Of a stretch of 52,356 nucleotides of DNA, positions 1-12,600 are shown in pieces. Position 1 is the first letter of the stretch. Each line of letters starts with the position of its first letter. Where the stretch lies: contig MNCI01029131.1 of NCBI GenBank assembly GCA_015680685.1, positions 1-52,356 of the forward strand. The letters run 5' to 3'. The translations under genes were made by a program, and so were the position numbers. The notes under the pieces were generated by a model. It was given only the letters and a program-made list of their open reading frames with translations, did not search any database and was not told where the DNA came from. The stretch is from Gnetum montanum. Lineage: Eukaryota > Streptophyta > Gnetopsida > Gnetales > Gnetaceae.

Positions 1-123
1 GTGTCAATGTGTGCTAAGTAATTTATTTCAAAAAGTTCATTGTAGTAAGAATCAAAAGTTAATCTTCTTAATCTCTAAATAATTCTAATAGACACATACT
101 TAACCAAGCATCATACTCACAAC

Positions 124-2560
124 ATGGCTTGAACTAAAGATCAACCACCACCTACCAAAGAGATGACAAAGGATAATGATAGAGTGAATGAAGAATAAGA
201 CTAGAGTATGCCAATTCAAACAAGAATCTTATACACTCACAATGATTCCTACTATATTTATTTTACCTTATTCTTTCACCAAGATGAGTAGATGAGGTGA
301 AGAGACTTAAAAGGTAACATTGTTCTTCCTCTAGAGCATTCATCACTTATAATGTTTCAAATAGCTTTAAGGGGAATGAATCTAAACCATGTGTAAGAAG
401 GGTACTATGTGATCAAACACTTGATAAGACCCTACCAACCCATAGAGGCACAAGTGTAAAAAGATGCTATTATGGAGATTAAACATGCCCACAATAAGGG
501 AAAGTAGAACAACTTTCCTATTATCCCAAAAGAGCTTGGTGGTGATACATTCATTGTAGAAAAACTCCATCAGGATCATGAAGTTAATTCTCAAACACCT
601 ATCATTCGCTTGAAGGAACCTATCAAAGTATTGATACATTCAACCTTATCAAAAACATCCATAATAGAAGCAACAAACTGTAAGTACAAGAAGGACTCAA
701 GGCTAAGAGTTTCTACTAGATTAGAAAGAGAAGAACATCAAAGTCATAGAAGGAGAACTAACTAGCATTATTCTACCATTTCTCCATCTTCATCCTAATG
801 ATTGTTGATGGATTCTAACCCGAGGGAACACAAGTACAAAGACCATGGTAAGAAAAGGTAGCAAACTCATGATCTAAATGACTATTATCCAAGGCACTAT
901 GATGAGAAAGATGATGAGTATGAGCCATGACAAAATAGAGATAGGCATGATGAAAGAGAGAGGTATGAGCATCAAAGGGGATACTACTAAAATAGAGCAT
1001 AGAAACCCTATGAATGTAAGGAACCCCTATTGGCACTTGAAAACATGATAAATATATGGAAATCTATTTATATTCCAACTAGGTACATATGGGATAGTCA
1101 TATCAAGTGGCTAGATATGAACAACATGCCTAGATTTGAGGGTGGATAAGAAACATATCCATAACATCATCTTCAAGCATTCCATAATGCCTACATCCTA
1201 TAAAATATAGAAAATTATTGGTAGAAACTCAAGTTATTTGCTTAGACACTTGTCAAAAAGGATGAAAGCTAGTATAGGTCATTGAAATTGAAATCAATTA
1301 GGAGATGAAGTGCCATGTTTGAACTTTTTAATGAAAAGTACTAAACCTACTCCTTGTTGTTAAATCTTAGGAAATAAATCCAAGGATGGAAGTAAGAAAT
1401 CCATGAATCCCTTGATGTAACAATGGGTAGATACTATTCACTTCTACATAGGTGCTCAAGTCACAAATGTTTCCAAAGGGAGTAACTTAGCAAGTTGTTG
1501 ATGGGCTACAAAATAAAACTAGGAAAGCCCTTGTGATTTATGCCCAAGATAGGTTATCAAAAATGAGTGCCAATAAAATTGAAAGACTTATTGACCAAGT
1601 GGTGATGGAAGAAGGCAAGGTAAAGAAAAGAGAATTAGCTAGGTAGTACAATAGAGATTCATCCATGAAAAAAAGGGATGTGTGAATGTTGGATCAATAG
1701 GAGGAAGAAACCTTGGATGAGGTAATCCAAAAAAAAAAAAAACTTTATATATTCAAAAATCCATCATAGATATAACAAAAAAAGGTAGTTAATATTTGAA
1801 ATTCAGTAGATGGAAAATTTGCAACAACTCTAAAAATTGTTAGGGAAAGAACCAAGCAGGCCTTTAGTAAAGGCAAGGAAAAAAAGAAGAAAAGGGACTT
1901 AAAAAAAAAAAGAAAAGGTAAGTTTAGTGGAAGACTATTCAAGTACAAGCTCAGATGAAGAGGAAGGATGTTTTTATGTGGTAGTATGATCACCCTAAAG
2001 GGTGTTACCCTATTATGATACAGTTGCAAGAAATGGGGGCATATACATTGAACACAAGATTCTTCAAGAGGAAAATGCCCAAATGGTTATCTCATCCTCA
2101 AGGTAATTGTCTTTAAACATTCCAACTAGCTTACCACCCCAATGAAACCTATTTTTAGCCACAAGAGTAGTATCATCAGTAGTGGTAACAACCATAATTG
2201 TGGGCAATGCCACCACCACAATAACAATATCCATATTAGCAACCTAATCCTTATGGATACTATGTCTAATGTATGATTTCTCTTGGGAATGCAACAATTC
2301 AAACTCTATAATATTATCCACATAAATATCATAGACCAACACCTCCCAAGATGGACTCCATGTCATATATGCATCCACAAGTAACTAGTTCACTAAATAA
2401 CATTTCTAATCCTTTACCACCTATGCCACCACTTCTAATGTAGGGAGAATGATTGTCACAACCACAATAGAAAAATGCAACTAGGATGGCGATCATGCAA
2501 AAGGAGAAAATTATACAAGAACCACAATTCATGAAATAATTTTTATTTAAAATGAGTCTA
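124..2560 (+). pseudogene. gag: gag remnant of gypsy element A
   Basis: The reading starts at an ATG (124) matching the gag starts of elements B (31825) and C (36927). The N-terminal part reads like theirs (SMPIQTRILYTHND). At about 780-1030 a basic linker rich in R, D, E and H follows (NRDRHDERERYEHQRGYY). The gag domain proper runs from about 1115 to 1730 and contains HHLQAFHNAYIL and a region equivalent to LKLFSRTL of element C. A Q/P/Y-rich linker continues to about 2550. Gag would form the particle that packages element RNA. Stops are frequent and at least one frameshift occurs; an A-run at 1729-1741 interrupts the frame. No clear CCHC zinc knuckle is visible. Confidence 0.75.
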
Positions 2561-2639
2561 GAGAAAGTTCAAGGCATGGGGAACACATCTACTTCCACTC
2601 CATCCACATGAAATCCTCTTAGAAATAACAAGCTTCCAC

Positions 2640-3180
2640 CATCATCTAATACAAATGTGAAAACTATCATGACGACATAAATAATCACTTGTTGGATTAA
2701 GGTAGGAGCGCTTCCTAAAAAATGAATAGATCTAGGAAGTCTCTTGATGTACCTTCAAGTAGCAGGGAAAAAACCTTTTAAGGCTCTACTCAATTTTGGG
2801 TTAGGAGTGAACCTGATATTTCAAGACATGTATTAGGCATGAAATATGTGGCCATTTAAGAAAATAAATATTTGGCTAGAGCTTGTAGACTAGTTATTCA
2901 TAGTTCCACTAGGATAAGTGGTTGATGTGATCACTAGCATTTGTGGTGTTCCTACCCTACTAATTCTCTTGTTATTCATGTAGGTAAAGAAAAGGGAGAG
3001 TTCCCAATCTTTATGGTAAGGGCTTAGCTTAACATTGTTGATGCTAAGCTTGGTATTCAAGATTTATCCTTGGAAATTTCCAAGGAAGATGAACCAAGAC
3101 TCATTCAAAGATGTAGAGTTCTATGTATGCCATATAATGATAACATGGGAAGTTGCATGTAGAAGATATAAGTAATAAAA
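2640..3180 (+). pseudogene. retroviral-type aspartic protease remnant, element A
   Basis: The segment translates to a protease of plant gypsy type. FKALLNFGLGVNLIFQ stands where the family has an LLDLGAS-N active-site motif, so the catalytic Asp appears as Asn and the enzyme would be dead. Upstream, WIKVGALPKK matches the equivalent stretch of elements C (DWTKVGHFSKRR) and D (DWIKVGELSKKR). Downstream the conserved region ending in a GRAWLST-like motif is present but broken by stops. The protease would have cut the gag-pol polyprotein. Confidence 0.75.
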
Positions 3181-3479
3181 CAGAAAGAGAATACAACATG
3201 CAAAAAATGTGTTAAAGAAATATGTGTGCAAAAGTGCTTGTATGTGATGGAAACCTAATAAGAAGTAAACCAGTGGCTAATTATAGACAAGGAAATTGAA
3301 ATAAATATATAGATGGAACTAGTAAACCAAATAATAAGTGGCTATGTAGAAGAATCTTATAATCTACAACAACTAAGAAGAAGACATCCTTACTCACATG
3401 AAGGTTAATAAGAGAAAATATAATGGAGACAATTAGAGATAAAAGATAAGGTTGAACCAGAACCAATAGAACTAAAGGA

Positions 3480-4830
3480 TCTAATGGCAATGCTTGAATA
3501 TGCTTTCCTAAATAATTAGAAGTCGATAATAATCAATGCCAAATTGGATAAAGAGCAAAAGAAGAAGTTGTTGAAAGTAATCAACAAGTGGCCAATAGCA
3601 TTCACTTGGTCTTATGATAAGATCATAGAAATTGATTCAAGAATTTGTCAACATTGAATATATACTAATTTAGTAGAAGACCATGATGCCAACTATAGAG
3701 GAGGCTTAACCCAAAACTTAAGAAAGTAGTCAAGCAGGAGTTGGAAAAATCAATAAAGGATGGATTCATATATTCCAGTGTTAATGACTTTTGATTGTTG
3801 AATTCTGCCACATTCAAGGACAATTTTCCTTAGCCATTCCTTGATCAAGTCCTAGATACTATTACAATTCCTAAGTACTACAGTTTTCTAGATAGGTATA
3901 GTAGATATAATTAGATTTGCATCATGCTTGAGGACCAAGAGAAGATGACATTTACTAGTTCATGGGAAATTTTTGCCTATAAGAAAATGCCATTTGGCCT
4001 TTGCAATGTGCTAGATACCTTCTAGAGACTTGTACTTAGCATATTCCAAAAAAAAATAGGAAATGGTGTTGAAGTATTTATGGATGAATTTTCCACATAT
4101 AGGATAGATTTTAAACAAGAACTAGACTATCTTGAGTAGGTATTAAAGATATGTGTGGAAAGTAATTTGAAGATCAATTGGCAAAAAGGCCATTTGCCAT
4201 CTTATGGTCCAAGATGGAATTATCTTAGTGCAAAAAGGAATAGAAGTGGATCATGAAAAATTTGGAGTCATATAGAATATCATCCACAAGCCACAAACTG
4301 TTAAGAATGTTCGATCATTTTTGGATCACATGGTGTATTATAAGAGGTTCATAGAAAACTTTTTAAAAATTGCAAAACAACTAGTTGAATTGACTAAGAA
4401 GGATGCACCCTTTTAGTGGACTGAGAAATGCAAAAAGGCCTTTGAAAACTTGAAATAGATGTTGATTGAGACATAAATCCTATAAGCTTTAGGTTAGTCT
4501 AAGCCTTTTCACATCATGATAGATGCTTTGAACTAGGAATTGAGCATGATTCTAACATAGCTAGATGACCCAAAGAGGTCATACTACATTCATTACATCA
4601 ATAGAAGCATCACCATGGCACAACTTAACTACATCACAATAGAAAAGGAGCTAATGGAAGTGTTGTATGCATTGGAAAAGTTTAGACATTATGTGCTTGT
4701 GTACCTAATCTACGTCCACACTAATCACAATACCATCCATCTTCTTATGAAAAAACCAACAGTTAGTCCCTATGTGATTAGATGGGTCATTCTCTTGTAG
4801 GAATTTGACATAATAATGATTGAAAAGAAG
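3480..4830 (+). pseudogene. reverse transcriptase and RNase H remnant, element A
   Basis: RT is recognised by FKDNFP, the fingers/palm stretch YYSFLDRYSRYN near 3870-3910, KKMPFGLCNVLDTF near 3985, and the catalytic box FMDEFSTY near 4080, where the family has FMDDFSVY. The second catalytic Asp is therefore Glu here. RNase H follows: HYINRSITMAQLNYITIEKE and ALEKFRHYVL near 4600-4710, then HTNHNTIHLLMKKPTVSPYV. Stops and a frameshift around 3790 disrupt the frame. RT and RNase H would copy the element RNA into DNA in the particle. Confidence 0.85.
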
Positions 4831-5029
4831 GGTACTAGAAAATGTTATAACTGAGCACTTGTTGAGAGTTAGATGGGACTCACAAGACCATGTAGAACCT
4901 TTGTCAAACCAATTCCCTAATGAAAACTTATTTACTAAGAAAGTAATGCTTATAGACTCAATAGGAACATCATGGACAACTGATTATTTGACTTATCTAA
5001 CAATGCAAAAAATTCTTGTTGAATGAAGC

Positions 5030-6190
5030 AAGAAATAAAGAGAGAAATTTATTCATAAGATTAAAAGATATATGGAAATAAATGAAAACATTTACAAGAT
5101 CTACGAAGATGGGTTATTTTGGTGGTGCATATTGGAATATGATCAACTACACATCCTACAAGATGCACATGAGGGCCCATGTGGTGGCCATTACGCATGA
5201 TGTAGAATGATATTAAAACCAATGATGGCAAACTACTTTTGGCCTCCATTACTCTAGGATGTCCATATCTTTACACAGTCTTGTAAGAGTTACCAAAAAG
5301 ATGGAGGGATAACAACTAGACATGAAGGACCACAACAATGGATACAACCTCTAGAACCATTCATTATATGGGAAATTTAATTTATGGGCCCTATTATACC
5401 AATGTCAAATTGGAACTCTTATATAATTGTTATTGTGGATTATTGTGCTAAGTGGGTAGAGAAAACAACAATTAAGGATTTTATAGTTAAAATTGCTACC
5501 AAATTTTTTCAACATGTCGTGAACTAGGTTGGAGTATTAAGATTACTTATTTCTAATAATGGAACTTATTTCACTGGTGTTACTATTAAAAAGCTCATGC
5601 AAAAGCTTGAGGTAAACCACAAGTTGACCACACCATACCATCCCAAAGCCAATGGTCAAGTAGAAGTAACTAACTATGAGATCACTAGAATATTAATTAG
5701 GATAGTTAGTAGATTTAGGAAGGACTAGAGAACTAAGTTGAATGATGCTCTATGGGCTTATCAAACAACATGGGAATTACCCATTGGTTGTTCATCCTAC
5801 GAGCTAGTTTATGGTAAGTTACTCATGCTAGCAATCTAGGAAGAGCTTCAAACTCTAGCTACTACCAACCAACTTGATCTAAACTTGAGCATAGCTGAAA
5901 GAAAACACTTAATGAATTTGAATCTATTAGAAGAGTATAGGCTAGTAGCACTTATGAGCAATAAGGTCCATAATACCTACTCCAAGGATAGGCACAATGC
6001 TAGTATAAGGAAAGTATTAATACAACTAGGTGACAAGGTCCTCTATTATAATTCCAATCATGTCCAACAAAAGGCCAAGTCTCAAATGCTTTGGAAGGGA
6101 CCCTATATCGTTCAAGAAACTTACCCTTTGGGTGTCATGCATATTCACCATCCATCTAGCCCACATACGCTCATACTTGTAAACATCTAG
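5030..6190 (+). pseudogene. integrase remnant, element A
   Basis: The zinc-binding region reads HILQDAHEGPCGGHYA near 5150. The core contains FMGPI near 5385, LLISNNGTYFTG near 5545 (family ISDNGTHF, so the catalytic Asp is Asn) and ANGQVEVTN near 5650, which keeps the catalytic Glu. The first catalytic Asp in the WGIDFMG-type motif is replaced by a TAA stop. The open C-terminal part (5885-6190) ends with LWKGPYIVQETYPLGVMHI, the usual end of plant gypsy integrases before the stop. No chromodomain is seen. Integrase would insert the DNA copy into the genome. Confidence 0.85.
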
Positions 6191-6240
6191 TAGGTCAAAC
6201 CATACTACCACTATCCCAATTTCAATAAATATTCCAACCA

Positions 6241-7510
6241 ACCAGCCTAAATGTCTTCTTTTTGCTCACTTTTCTGATTGATTGATTTGAATCATAGTCA
6301 TGGGGTTGTCTAGTGGGACATGTAGGTAACCTAGAAATTTTCCATTTTCTTATTACCTTTCCCATTTTATTGCTATATTTTCCTTTTCTTTTATATATTT
6401 TCATTTCTAAAATTGTTAACATTCTTTGATATTTTTCAATTATTTTACAATTTTTTATTCATTTTATCTCTCTAATTTTTTATATCTTTTCTATTTTTTC
6501 ATGTTTTGTTCTCATTTTACTTGTACATATTTTTGTCAAATTTCCAATAAAACACATTGAATAAGGTAAGATGTAGTCCCAATAAGTTGAAGATTTTTCT
6601 ATTTTATCAATCATAAGGGACTAATTATTTATATAGTGAGACCACAACATCCATCCAGACATTCTAGCATTAAGCAGTTCTTACCATGGCCATAATGATG
6701 TTCTTTTGATAATAAAATTAAGAATAAACCTATGATCATTATGCCTAGATCGACAAGTGAAGAATCAAAGGGATTTGTGGATTTTCTTGGATTATTACTA
6801 TGAGTCTTATCTTGTTGTCAATGATGTATTATATTCTTGTAGATGTAATGAAAAATGGAAGTAAAAGTACAATAAAGTGTTGCCTTACCATTGCACTGAA
6901 AAGACATGTTACCCCTACCTAAAGGTAGTTCTCTTGTAAGGTCAACATAGTTAAAAATAAAATCCATGTACAAAATAAATTTCTAGGGGTCCCACTGGAA
7001 AGACATGTTACCCATGCTTGAAGGTAGGTGACTTCTTAGGAATCTCAAAATAATAATAATAATAATAATAATAGTAATAAGTGAAATTAATAAAATCCTT
7101 CCTTGGTTAATATGCCAAGTGGCAGTACTCTTTGCAATAGTGGTAGTCTTATGGTTGTATATTTGGAAAATAGAATAATGCAATGTCATTGAAAAGTAGT
7201 TTGGACTTGGTTTGAATCTTGGATAGAAAGGCTAATGATTACTCTAACCACCAATTATACACAAGAATTTTTTATGCCTATGGTAAGATATCTCATGTCA
7301 TGATTTCAGAAATTCCTTCTACAATCCATCTCACCTTACTATATAGTTAATTAGAACTTGTGTTTTTGTCTAATATAGTGATATTTTCCCAATCTGGAGA
7401 TATGAATGTGTGTTTTTCTCAATAGGCATGTCTTACATTCAACTCCTTGAATGCCTAAGGATACTTTTAGGTGTGGTTATACAAGGGCACTAAAAGCTAA
7501 AGGCTACTTT
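6241..7510 (+). other. conserved 3' untranslated region of element A
   Basis: Behind integrase lies a T-rich stretch, then about 950 bases that match the 3' regions of element D (12840-13830) and, more weakly, element C (43500-44383). Shared strings include gaaaaatggaagt, a doubled motif aagacatgttaccc (6901 and 7001) and tggtagtctt. A (TAA)n microsatellite sits at 7051-7073. The region does not code. Conservation between otherwise decayed copies suggests that it was a functional part of the element, role unknown. Confidence 0.7.
7051..7073 (+). repeat. (TAA)n microsatellite
   Basis: Seven to eight uninterrupted TAA units inside the 3' region of element A. Element D has only a short, broken equivalent (taataatatg) at the same place, so the run expanded after the copies diverged. 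Confidence 0.9.
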
Positions 7511-7530
7511 GGGGAGGATCCACTTGTATA
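7511..7530 (+). promoter_or_regulatory. candidate polypurine tract / 3' LTR border, element A
   Basis: ggggaggatccacttgtata is repeated almost exactly in element D (13832-13850) and element C (44384-44403), always about 1.2-1.3 kb behind the last coding sequence. GGGGAGGA is the purine-rich part and could prime plus-strand DNA synthesis, with the LTR starting just behind it. A TG at the exact border is not resolved. Confidence 0.55.
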
Positions 7531-8398
7531 ACTATTGTATTTCATACTTGACAAGTAATTCCACATCATCTTGTACCTTCTAAGATCATCCACAACTCTA
7601 ATAAATACTTCCCCTCATTAACAAATATATCCATGAACCTATAACCCTTCATCAATCTTATATACACTTCATAAGCTTTCATAGCATGAATTCCTTCTTC
7701 ATGAACTTTAAACATCTAATTTCTAAACTTTGAGGATCATGGTCACTTCAAGACCATTTTATAACATTTATAATCTTCCAACCATTTTATTTGACTTGAT
7801 TTTATCAAGGAAAATTCATTATAAAATTGAAATTATTCAAGATGATGTCATTAATACGATGTATGAGCCGCTCATATGTCATTGATTCAATGTCGTATCA
7901 AAAATGTTGCACTACAAAAATACTAACATCCTAACTTCCAAAAGCCATAACTTTGATCCTATAGCTCTAGTTTCTAAAATTCTTAAACCTTGTTGATCAT
8001 GGAGTGATCAAATTAGTCATGGGGAAGTGACATTGAGGAAAATTAAGACAAATTTTTCAAAAACTTGCCTAAGTCTAGAAGATACTTTACGGATGAGTAA
8101 GATAAAACATAGGAGATATTATCATGAATTTAATATATTCAAGCCAAATAATTCAATAAATTTTTCTAATAAACCATTTCAACTAATTCTAAGGTATTAT
8201 AAACCAAAAAGATAATAAGTGTGGAAGGTCATGAAAATTAAAGACATAACATCTAAGGGGTTTCTCTTTGAAAATTATTCTAACTTAACAATCATACTAT
8301 GCTAAGCACATCATCTAACCAAGGGTATGAGCAAGGTAAAGAACTATTTAAAAAAGGATATGAACACTTTAACAATTTTAGATCCTTGTTGATTGTAG
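7531..8398 (+). other. probable LTR-derived stretch between elements A and D
   Basis: No coding potential. It is collinear with 13851-14774 (caattccacatcatcttatacct near the start; ggggtttctttttaaaatattctaact near the end). A cluster of gatgtcatt/caatgtcgta-type motifs at 7841-7905 resembles the U3-like clusters of element C. A candidate splice acceptor gattgtag ends at 8398, directly before the ATG of element D. Confidence 0.5.
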
Positions 8399-10900
8399 AT
8401 GTTCTTGAAGAGGATACCAAAAGGAGGACCTTCTTAACATGGTGCTCAAAGACTAAGAGGTTAAGGGAGAGGCCGCATTGAAGAACAAAATTCACCAATA
8501 TAGCACACAGAGTAGGAAGGCCAGTCTTTTAGTATCCATTAACAAACACGTGCTACCGAACAATATAATCAAGTAGAGGTTGAATCACCACAAGTAGCAA
8601 AACAAGGACAATGCCTCATGCTATCACTTGAATGCCATTAGGCCTTCCAGAAAAAGTTAATCATGTTCGTAGTTACTGGAGAACTCAATTTTGGCCATTT
8701 TATGGAGTTTGCACTAGAGGTAGTTAGAACACAACTCTAATCATCTCCCTTATGGCATACCTTGTCAACAAGTGGAGAATGATACTTAGGGGAAACCCTT
8801 CAATTCTAGCAAAATAAACAAGCTGAAGCCATGATGAAGATAGAAGGAATTTCTGTGTCATACTATGTAGAGGTGATAGCCAAAGCCTATAATTTACCAA
8901 ATGAAGAGGCTAATGTCACGCAGACATCTACAAGGTCTGATACTAATGTAAAGAGTTTGTGGCTACACTGAGCCTATGGTAAGGAGGATAAGGAGTATAG
9001 TGAGCTAAATGTAGAGGAAAAGAGATATTTCAAGATTGACACCTATCATCCATTCCCAAATAAAAGGCTTAATAGGATATCCACTTATGTAGCTAGAGGA
9101 AGTATCATATTGATGAAAAAAATTCAAAGCTAATATTATCCATTTGTACTTTCTTGAAATCCAAAGATGATTTGAAGAGAAGAAGGTGGGGAAGCCAACA
9201 CTGCCATTCCCCTACTTAATTAGGAAGTTGTGCAAACAAGAAGGCATGCTAGGTTATACAAACATTGTTTTGGGAAAAGCTCAAAACACATCATATGCTG
9301 AGATGTCAAAACCCATGTCTTCAAAGAAGGATTAGTTGGAGAAACAAGTAGGTACTAAGGGAGCTACACGCTTAACTCCTACAGATACTATTTAAGCTAT
9401 TGGCCAACAATAGTAAGTAGGACCCAATAGCTAGTTGCCAGTAGATCATCAACAACAATAGTACTAAGTTCAACTCCCACCATCATAGGATTCTCAATCA
9501 TTAATGAGCCATTTGTAATAGATTGTAGATACAATCAACTGGGAAATAAGAGTGAAGACTAATCTCTACAAGGTCATCGAAGATGCTATCAAACCCATCA
9601 TCTTAATAGATCCTACTAGTGGATAGATATCATTATAGTTATGAGGAGGGAATGCTTGATCACAATAGATCTTAGGGAATGCTACATCATTCCAAGTGAT
9701 GCTAGAAACTAGAGAAGTAGCCATAGTGATGGTCATGTAGCATGAAGATGTAGTGGGAGTTGCTAAAGTGATTACTGATCACATTAAGGATTCCTTCAAC
9801 ATTCCTATTGTGCCACCACCTAATATCTCTAGAGCATGAGACACTAAAATGCTAGCTTGAACCTCAATGACCTTGGCTGAACATGAATACATCTTAGACA
9901 AACTTCTATATATGAGGAAAGTTATGAAAAATCTCTTTGATATCCCTAGTGATATCACAATAGTCTAGTATGAATTAATAGTCATAATAGGAAAGTTGGT
10001 CATGGCTAAGACTAGGGTAGAGAATATTAAAAATGAAGCCTAGAGACTACAAGAAGAGCTCACAACCCTAAAAGTAGAGAAAAAAGATCCAATGTAGTTC
10101 ATTGCATTTTACTTTGAATAGTTTTAAATAGACCATGTGAATCGCCTCATTGGCCACAACATGAATATGGAGTGAGAGAAGGAGAAAGTAGTGTGGGATG
10201 CATTAATGGCAAAAGCAAAGGAACTCACCACTCTATAGGAGGAAATGAACAATTAATTATAGACAATGCTTGTTTGATGAACATTGAGCAATAAAAGAAC
10301 ATTCTTGAAAAATGCATCCAAAAACTTTGAGAATAATTCGTTTGAGTCAACCAAAATATGAGTTGCTTCACCCATGAGAATAGGACCCTATCAATGGAAG
10401 AAGTCCATGCAATTAGATAGAAACCTACAATTGAAATTAGCATGTGAAAAAATAAGTCCAAGAAAGCATGAATGGCCCAAAGAGCATTTCTATAATCAGG
10501 TGGCCATGTATAAGTAGATTAATGAGAAATAAATCCAAATTGCCAAAGCTAAGATTAGTTCTATTTCAACATAGAATCCATACTAGTAGCCACTCTTGGA
10601 TAGTTTAGCCCATGTCCACCAAATAGAAACTAAAAGTAAAGACCTATAGATTGAGGATCTCATAGAGTACATGGGGTTAGCTAATCTCTACTAAGCTAAT
10701 TTGATGATGTTAATAATAGGTAGGCCCATGAATGAATTGGAGAAATAGGTAGTAGTAGTGTATGCCTTGTATGAGAAAGAATTTGTTGATAGAAAAGATG
10801 ATTTAGAAAACCACTTGTGGAAAATTTTGAACTTGAAATTGTGAAAGTTAGCTACTAGGATCAAAAAGATGTTGTAGCTAACCTAGCTTGTAGAATGTCT
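8399..10900 (+). pseudogene. plant-transposon-like ORF with coiled coil, element D
   Basis: The start is an ATG directly behind gattgtag, as in the copies at 14775 and 45232. The first 40 codons are basic (FLKRIPKGGPS, RGRIEEQNS). About 8680-9330 resembles the plant family described as putative plant transposon protein: MMKIEGISVSYYVEVIAKAY, then KPTLPFPYLIRKLCKQEGM near 9190. The part from about 9840 to 10880 is rich in K, E, L and N and looks coiled-coil (LQEELTTLKVEKKD near 10050). About one stop per 20-30 codons, mainly TAG. The family assignment is from memory of the motif pattern. Its function is unknown; a gag-like structural role is possible because a protease follows. Confidence 0.6.
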
Positions 10901-10929
10901 AATTTTCAAGAGTTGAGCAAAATAACCAG

Positions 10930-12600
10930 GGTGTTTGAAGAAGAATGGTGATAGTTCGCAACCTAGTATGTAAGATGATTATCTTGCCCACAATGTAACT
11001 TCCAATAAGCTTATCAACCATCATATTATCCAAGTGGAGCCTATCCTCAATTACAAGAAAAATATCAGCCATAGTGACACCAATCACAAGCATGGGGGAT
11101 TCCACCATGAAGGCATCAATATCTATATAGGTAACTAGATATTTATGGATATTATGTTCAATGTCCAATCTCTATAGGAAATTCTTTAGTCCATACTTCC
11201 TCTCACTATCATCTACTGGAGTATCATAAACCCACTTGTTCAAGAATGGATCCCAATTCTTATGCACACCAACTAATAGTTGGTTCATTAATCCCAAATA
11301 CTAACACTCTATCATTAGTATTGCCACTAGTTATCTAAGGATAACTAGCATCACAACCACAATAGAAAAATGCTACTAGGGTAGTAAGTATACAGAGAAA
11401 TGATCATACCAATGATACCAAATGTAAATCTTGAAAACAACCTTTTTTCAGGGCAAGTCTAGAAAAGGCTAGTAAAGCAAGGACTCCATCCAAAGAAAAT
11501 TCTCCTATGAAAAATCCTCCTACAATCACCATGCTTCCATAACAACCAAATCAAAAACTTACAGTTGTCATGGTCAGTGATATAGTATCAGATTGGATCA
11601 AAGTAGGGGAACTTTCCAAGAAAAGAATAGACCTTGAGAATCCTCTAATTTATTTACAAATTACTAAAATCTCATCATGCAAATCTCTACTAGACTCAAT
11701 TTCTACAGTTAACTTGATATCTCAAGAAACATACAAGGCATAGAACCTACTGCCATTAAAAAAGAGTAATGTAAGAGTAGAGCTTGCAAAACTATTAGTT
11801 ACCATTTCTTTAGGACAAATAGAAGTTATGGTGATCACTATCAATGGGTGGACTTATTCAAAACATTTTCTAGTAATTGACATGAAGAATGATAACAAGA
11901 ATTTCCCTATCATTATGGGAAGAGCATGGCTTAGCACAATTGATGCTAAGTTAGGAATGGTAGACTTATCCTTGGAAAATTTCATGAAATATGAATAAGG
12001 ATCCATACAAACTAAAAGAATTCCATGCATTACTTACAATGAAGAAGGATGCAGTTTTGAATTGAAACTTCAAAAGGGTAAAATAATCCTTATACTAGCC
12101 CAAAACAAATGTGAAGAACAAGTGTGTACACAAAAATAAACAATGATCACTAAACCAAAAGACACCCAATGGTCAAGAGATAAGAGCATAAAACTACCCA
12201 AAATATTCATGGAAACACCCAATTCACTTATTAACTCCTAGATCAAGAAAATGGCCAAAACTAAGAACTTACAAAAGGATATTCTAAATCATGATCATAC
12301 AGCAACAAGAAGTAGTAAACATGGAGACTTGATACATGAAATTAAGAATAAACAAGAAAACATAGTTGGATCTTCAAAAATGAAAAGAACATCTAGTCTA
12401 ATAGACTATGTATCTCTAAAAGATCAAAATTTGATTATCATCAACATCACATGGGATAATAAATAGAACTTTGAATCACTAAGGATAATAAATAAGAAAT
12501 CTAGAGTGTATGATCCTGGGGATCTAGGGTCCATTTTTCAAAAACTTGCTCATAAGTTCAATCATGGGGGAGGTACCTCATCTTGAATCAAGAAATGATT
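10930..12600 (+). pseudogene. linker and aspartic protease remnant, element D
   Basis: A tyrosine/glutamine/proline-rich linker (SYYPSGAYPQLQEKYQP near 11015) parallels element C near 38950. The protease domain lies at about 11560-12000: VVMVSDIVSDWIKVGELSKK, CKSLLDSISTVNLIS at the active site (the Asp is kept, but the Gly two residues behind it is Ile) and FPIIMGRAWLSTIDAKLGM. The C-terminal tail (12251-12466 is open) is basic and polar and ends near 12580 with YDPGDLGSIFQKLAHKFNHG. No RT follows. Stops are fewer than in element A. Confidence 0.75.

Larger units (their letters stand above)
1..8300 (+). mobile_element. Ty3/gypsy element A, 5' end outside window
   Basis: A full-length but heavily decayed gypsy retrotransposon. 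The order gag, protease, RT, RNase H, integrase can be followed by homology to element C at 35880-46901. The first 120 bases resemble the leader just behind the primer-binding site of element C (shared string around 'atgtgtgcta'), so the 5' LTR lies left of the window. No chromodomain is visible behind integrase. The DLG-type protease and the tRNA-Asp-type primer site of its relatives suggest the Athila/Tat branch, which is an inference. Many TAG/TGA/TAA stops and some frameshifts make it non-coding today. The 3' LTR is probably somewhere in 7531-8300 but its borders are not resolved. Confidence 0.85.

Noticed and set aside
1729-1741. A-run as possible poly-A tail of a retroposed sequence
   Set aside because: It lies inside the gag region of element A with homology continuing on both sides, so it is only a slippage site.
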